Assembly: GCA_003557545.1 (NCBI GenBank)
Contig: PWOD01000158.1
Location: 1 to 9,925 of the forward strand
DNA length: 9,925 bases
Direction of reading: 5' to 3'
DNA from: a bacterium
GTDB taxonomy: Bacteria > T1Sed10-126
The translations under genes were made by a program, and so were the position numbers. Shown piece by piece: positions 6,556 through 9,925 of this stretch. How positions within the stretch are numbered: position 1 is the first letter of the stretch; every line of letters begins with the position of its first letter. Under the pieces are notes generated by a model that saw nothing but the letters and a program-made list of their open reading frames with translations, did not search any database and had not been told where the DNA came from.

Positions 6556-8083
6556 GGAGAGCCATTTCTGCGTCGGTATTTGCCCGCCCCAGAACATTGA
6601 TCGCATTCTGTGATATTATCTGGGCACGGGTCCGATCTGTGATTTCCTTAGCCATATCTGCGTCACGTATACGACTTTCTGCCCGTTGCGAAGTTTCATT
6701 CTGACTGCGAGCAAAATCCAGGGCATTCTCCAGCCTTTTTTCAGAAGCGCCCATGCTGGACCGAATTTCTGACAGCCGGGCCGCGGCCCGCTCGATCCGC
6801 TCGATTGATCTATTGGCCCGCTCCCGGGTAGTTAAATTAACACACCATACTCCCAGCGAGCGAGAATCAACTCTCTCAAAATCAACCCGGATAATGTCAT
6901 CTCGATTTGCTCCCACGTGAAATATTGCTTCTCCAACCCCCTCTCCTACCGGAGTAATTCTCCCTGTATTAAAAAACTCCCTAATAGCAGCCTCTTCGGA
7001 GGACCCCGTGAAATCAGCCGCCTCAACTGCCTGGGTCCAATCAAGATCCATTATTGAATCAGGAATTGTTCCGGGGGGTAATTGGGGAAACCCCAGGGCA
7101 ACACCAACCGAATGAATTGCTCCCCAGCGGAAGCTATAGGTATCAGGATCGTCATCTTCGCCCCAGTTAAAATTGGGATTAAACTGGATATTTCCAGCCT
7201 TCAACATCCGCTCATTTATCCGATCTGGATCATCGGTTGTCCAGGTACGGGCCGCAGAAGGTTCATTGGGATCAGCCATAAAGCGAAACTGTCCAGCATT
7301 TCCTTCCGCAGTAAAATTATTCCGCGGACCACTATCCAAAGGTGTTCCATTGGAATCAGCAGTAGCCGGTGGAGCCTCATCAGTTTCATCCATCCAATCC
7401 ACATGGAATGAAACACCTGAGGCTGCTTCAAATCTGTCTGACCACCACTGAAAGGCCTTATCCAGATGTTCCCTGATATCCACAATATTGTCATCCAATT
7501 GATCAAGATCTGTGGCTGTACCGGCCGGTGTCTCAGTTCCCGGAGCCACAATGCTGGCCGAAATATTTATTACCCCGCCACCGGAGGCCATAGCATCCTC
7601 AATCTCCTGCCATGTATCGATATTACCCCATAATGACAGGTCTGCTTCCTGTATTCCGCCATGGAGCAACTTGATCCCATTGAATTCGGTGGCATCTCGC
7701 AACCGGTTTACCTCATGTACTATACTGCGCGCTTCATTATGAGCCAGTTCCCGATCAGCATCAGTTAATGTATCGGAAGCAGCCTGAACACTCAGTTCTT
7801 TTAATCGATTTAATTTGTTTTGTATCTCATCATAAGCGCTCTCTGCGGTTTGAATCATTGAAATACCATCCTGGGCATTCTTCTGCCCGCGATTCAATCC
7901 ACTCATTGTGCGGCGCAAAGTTTCTGAAATCGATAACCCTACAACATCTTCCTGAGCTCGATTAATTCTTAAACCACTGGAAAGCCGTCTTTCTGCCGTT
8001 TCTCGTATGGTTTCATTACGGTTTATATTTCTCCGGGCTAAGCCGGACATCACATTATGATTTATTCTGAACAGATCACTCAT
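6545..8083 (-). CDS. Flagellin with a degenerate matrixin-like metalloprotease domain in its variable region
   Basis: This 512-residue protein has the two conserved flagellin ends. Residues 1-140 are D0/D1 (RINHNVMSGLARRNINRN, then RLSSGLRINRAQEDVVGLSI, DGISMIQTAESAYDEI, TEFNGIKLL). Residues 380-512 are the C-terminal D1/D0 (GANRDDIIRV, SSMGASEKRLENAL, SRIRDADMAKE, ending ANTDAEMALRLL). Between them, residues about 195-375 follow the plan of a matrixin (M10-like) protease. The first helix is LDKAFQWWSDRF (207-218). Next come the strand GNIQFNPNFNWG (297-308), DPDTYSF, the active-site helix HSVGVALGFPQ (324-334), a Met-turn SIM (343-345), and a final helix ending FFNTG. The zinc motif HExxHxxGxxH keeps only His324 and Gly331; Glu, the second His and the third His are Ser325, Val328 and Gln334. 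Catalysis is therefore unlikely. ATG 8083 follows GGAGGT (complement of 8094-8099); an upstream TTG in frame overlaps that site. A single Cys414 is unusual for flagellin. Confidence 0.95.
   Translation of the reverse strand: MSDLFRINHNVMSGLARRNINRNETIRETAERRLSSGLRINRAQEDVVGLSISETLRRTMSGLNRGQKNAQDGISMIQTAESAYDEIQNKLNRLKELSVQAASDTLTDADRELAHNEARSIVHEVNRLRDATEFNGIKLLHGGIQEADLSLWGNIDTWQEIEDAMASGGGVINISASIVAPGTETPAGTATDLDQLDDNIVDIREHLDKAFQWWSDRFEAASGVSFHVDWMDETDEAPPATADSNGTPLDSGPRNNFTAEGNAGQFRFMADPNEPSAARTWTTDDPDRINERMLKAGNIQFNPNFNWGEDDDPDTYSFRWGAIHSVGVALGFPQLPPGTIPDSIMDLDWTQAVEAADFTGSSEEAAIREFFNTGRITPVGEGVGEAIFHVGANRDDIIRVDFERVDSRSLGVWCVNLTTRERANRSIERIERAAARLSEIRSSMGASEKRLENALDFARSQNETSQRAESRIRDADMAKEITDRTRAQIISQNAINVLGRANTDAEMALRLL
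6959..7501 (-). other. Matrixin-like pseudo-protease domain within flagellin
   Basis: This stretch encodes residues about 195-375 of the flagellin. The diagnostic block is 7082-7114 (residues 324-334, HSVGVALGFPQ), which aligns position by position with the metzincin HExxHxxGxxH. The preceding IQFNPNFNWG matches the matrixin pattern I-FD----W. SIM follows at the usual short distance, as a Met-turn should. The overall layout supports homology; the domain boundaries are approximate. Confidence 0.75.
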
Positions 8084-8093
8084 ACCAGCTTCT

Positions 8094-8099
8094 ACCTCC
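8094..8099 (-). promoter_or_regulatory. Ribosome binding site of the flagellin gene
   Basis: GGAGGT on the minus strand, 10 nt before ATG 8083. It selects this ATG over the in-frame TTG at 8104. Confidence 0.75.
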
Positions 8100-8163
8100 A
8101 GCAAACCCCGTAATTTTTAAAACTCTCCCTCCATAATTTTTTCGGACTTTCTACCAATATTCT

Positions 8164-8190
8164 TTATTAGTTTCCCCTAAAAAAACTTTA
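8164..8190 (-). promoter_or_regulatory. Sigma-28 (SigD/FliA) type promoter of the flagellin gene
   Basis: On the minus strand an exact TAAAGTTT -35 (complement of 8183-8190) is followed after exactly 11 nt by ACTAATAA (complement of 8164-8171). The latter matches the GCCGATAA -10 consensus at five of eight positions, including the whole ATAA end. Transcription would start near 8157, leaving a leader of about 75 nt. Flagellin genes are classic class III sigma-28 targets. Confidence 0.65.
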
Positions 8191-8381
8191 TTCAAGCCAA
8201 ACCAGGACGGGCTGATGGTCGACTTGTTAAGTTGTATTGGGGATTGTTTATAAAAATTTGGTTATAAAGGATGAGTTAGAAAGTTCTGAGGATGAGCCAC
8301 ACAACCAATAAATCTAGTTGTTAAAAAAACAGCCAATGAAATAAAAAATCGGTCACAGGAAGAAATGATCAATCAGATAGA
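8191..8381. other. Intergenic stretch without recognised genes
   Basis: This 191-nt AT-rich region lies between the flagellin promoter and the stop of the GLUG-repeat gene. I see no credible coding region, tRNA or insertion sequence. A five-base-pair ACAAC/GTTGT hairpin before an A-run near 8300-8328 is too weak to call a terminator. Confidence 0.5.
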
Positions 8382-9925
8382 TCAACGAATAATAGTTATT
8401 CGACCGGAACTGACTCTATTATTACCCTGAATTAAATAAATATAAGTACCTGATGCCAAATTCGGTTCCCAGTGAATAAATCCTCCTGGATTAACCGTCT
8501 GGCTGGCTGATTTTAACTGCCGACCGGCAAGATTATATATTTTCAACACAACGTCATTTCCATAGTTTGCCGGCAGAATAAAGTTAATGACATTATTTTT
8601 GTCCTGCCTGAAAGGATTGGGGTATGAATATACCTCTTTAATTCTCTCGGTTATCCCCAACATATCAAGCGAATCAGCATCTGTTATATGCCAGCGAGCG
8701 GGCCCAGAATCTATTTCCCAACTTAAAAATGGATAACCGTCATTGTGCTCTGTTCTAACCAGACTTATCGACCATCTATCATCCAGATAACGATGAATAT
8801 TTTGCATTTCAGCACTATTTTTTCCCTGACCACCAGCGCTATTCAACTGCTCTGAAGTTTCAACATCCCAGACTGATCGAGTTACAATGCCAGCTCCCGT
8901 TCCGATTAAGCCGCCATATTCACCGATTGCCTCAACCTGGCCTCGAGCATAAGAATAACTTACCGAACCGGAGTTTTTCCCGACCAGACCACCAACCTTT
9001 TCTACTCCCTCAACCCTACCTACCGCATAGGAGTTTTCCAGTTCACTCTGCTGATCATTATATCCCACAAGACCACCAATTTTTTCCTGGCCCTCTACAT
9101 CTCCCCGGGCATAACTCCAAATAACTTTTCCCTGCCGGTTCCAGCCAATTAAACCTCCTACATAATCAATCCCTGAACTATTACCCTCAGCATATGACAT
9201 TGTGATATTACCAAACCAGTTTCTCCCCACTAATCCTCCTACCTCATCTACCCCACTGACCTTTCCTGTCGCATAGGAGTTAGAAACAAGACTTTGAGAC
9301 CCCACCCTGCCAACTAAACCTCCTACCCTGTAATCCCCTTTAACCGTCCCGGTTGCGAAGGAACTTTCAACAGTAGAACCCGGATGATTATATCCAACTA
9401 ATCCCCCTACCTCACTCACCCCTTCAACTGAGGCTGAAGAATAATTATCTTTTACTTTACTAACCCGGTAGTTATAACCAACCAATCCACCTAGATTGAT
9501 TGTGCCCTCAACTGCCCCCCCTACAGAGCTACCGATAACCCGACTATTCCGATAATTATATCCAACTATCCCCCCTACCTGCTCTGCTCCAGATAGTTCA
9601 ACCTCTACCTGAGTATTAATTACCTGACTATTAACCCCGTTATAACCAGCCACACCACCCAGATTATTCTGTCCAGATATTTTACCTTTAAGAACTATAT
9701 TGGAAATTTTTTCACCATTATACCCAATCACTCCACCCACATAATTTCTCCCCGTAATATCCAGTTCAGACAACCGCAGATCAGTTACTGTACAACCAGC
9801 AGAGCTCACCCCGAACAGTCCGATGTAATCGCTGTCCGGCCGGTTGATATACAGACCGGCAATAGTCCTGCCGGCTCCATCAAACTGCCCGGCAAAGGGG
9901 TCGTCCTCGTCACCGACTGGCAGCC
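8382..9925 (-). CDS. GLUG-repeat surface/secreted protein with C-terminal sorting-like domain (N-terminus outside window)
   Basis: The frame is open from the right edge (9925) to the TGA at 8384-8382, giving about 514 residues; the true start lies beyond the window, and GTG 9809 is only an internal codon. The upstream part reads FAGQFDGAGRTIAGLYINRP then YIGLFG, a typical lead-in to GLUG repeats. Eleven repeats of 26-28 residues follow, with core GGLVGYN...SYATG.V.G. The last runs into SVWDVETSEQLNSAGGQGKN and AEMQ, the usual GLUG closing block. The final 84 residues (YSYPNPFRQDKN, VVLKIYNLAGRQLK, ASGTYIYLI, SSGRITIIR) match the C-terminal beta-sandwich of type IX secretion tails or FlgD Ig-like domains. 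GLUG proteins are secreted or surface-bound, some with adhesin- or peptidase-like roles. Which export route is used here is unknown. Confidence 0.88.
   Translation of the reverse strand, partial: LPVGDEDDPFAGQFDGAGRTIAGLYINRPDSDYIGLFGVSSAGCTVTDLRLSELDITGRNYVGGVIGYNGEKISNIVLKGKISGQNNLGGVAGYNGVNSQVINTQVEVELSGAEQVGGIVGYNYRNSRVIGSSVGGAVEGTINLGGLVGYNYRVSKVKDNYSSASVEGVSEVGGLVGYNHPGSTVESSFATGTVKGDYRVGGLVGRVGSQSLVSNSYATGKVSGVDEVGGLVGRNWFGNITMSYAEGNSSGIDYVGGLIGWNRQGKVIWSYARGDVEGQEKIGGLVGYNDQQSELENSYAVGRVEGVEKVGGLVGKNSGSVSYSYARGQVEAIGEYGGLIGTGAGIVTRSVWDVETSEQLNSAGGQGKNSAEMQNIHRYLDDRWSISLVRTEHNDGYPFLSWEIDSGPARWHITDADSLDMLGITERIKEVYSYPNPFRQDKNNVINFILPANYGNDVVLKIYNLAGRQLKSASQTVNPGGFIHWEPNLASGTYIYLIQGNNRVSSGRITIIR
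8385..8636 (-). other. C-terminal type IX-tail / FlgD-Ig-like domain of the GLUG protein
   Basis: The stretch encodes the last 84 residues. It opens with the hallmark YPNPF, then has beta strands with INFILP, VVLKIYNLAGR, SGTYIYLI and ITIIR. In Bacteroidetes such domains direct type IX secretion; similar sequences occur in other phyla as FlgD-like Ig folds. Confidence 0.7.
8871..9749 (-). repeat. Eleven tandem GLUG repeats (coding)
   Basis: Each unit spans about 26-28 codons with the core GG(L/I/V)(V/I/A)G(Y/R/W/K)N, followed by a serine/tyrosine-alanine segment and (V)xG. The units differ clearly in protein sequence, so the array is old rather than a recent DNA expansion. The last unit is degenerate (GGLIGTGAG). 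Confidence 0.85.

Noticed and set aside
7694-7717. His-Glu pair at flagellin residues 123-124 as a protease motif
   Set aside because: It reads HEVNR, without the second His, and lies in the normal D1 helix of flagellin.

Overview
The window looks like core chromosome from a motile bacterium with an outer membrane. It carries a compact housekeeping operon, a serine-biosynthesis operon with a ribosomal protein gene, and a surface/motility segment. The mix suggests a Firmicutes-like lineage that keeps an outer membrane, such as the Halanaerobiales. The signs are a CTC-type L25, strong GGAGG ribosome binding sites, a sigma-28/SigD-type flagellin promoter, and an LptE-like lipoprotein inside an information-processing operon. 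G+C looks mid-40s percent by eye. This taxonomic call is inference; no 16S or other decisive marker is present.

Plus strand, 1-3815: six genes run head to tail: the end of prs (PRPP synthetase), rplY/ctc (L25), pth (peptidyl-tRNA hydrolase), a TPR-type helical-repeat protein, an LptE-family lipoprotein, and holA (DNA polymerase III delta). Gaps are short (41, 22 and 2 nt) or negative (pth/TPR overlap 4 nt, TPR/lptE overlap 11 nt), so this is probably one transcription unit. It ends at a strong hairpin shared with the convergent rpsT gene; both stop codons lie inside the hairpin.

Minus strand, 5853-3841: serC (phosphoserine aminotransferase), a CPBP-family intramembrane protease with a TTG start, and rpsT (S20) are tightly packed and probably co-transcribed. 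Upstream, 6390-6016 encodes a small four-helix membrane protein of unknown function.

Minus strand, 8083-6545: a flagellin with normal N- and C-terminal D0/D1 regions. Its variable central region is replaced by about 180 residues that follow the layout of a matrixin-type (M10-like) metalloprotease domain, including the Met-turn. The zinc site is broken: HExxHxxGxxH reads HSVGVALGFPQ. This apparent pseudo-protease displayed on a flagellar filament is the most striking thing in the window. A good sigma-28 promoter lies upstream.

Minus strand, 9925-8382: the C-terminal part of a large secreted GLUG-repeat protein. It has eleven repeats followed by a C-terminal beta-sandwich resembling the type IX secretion sorting / FlgD-Ig-like domain. 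Its 5' end lies beyond the right edge. Together with the flagellin it forms a surface-exposed segment.
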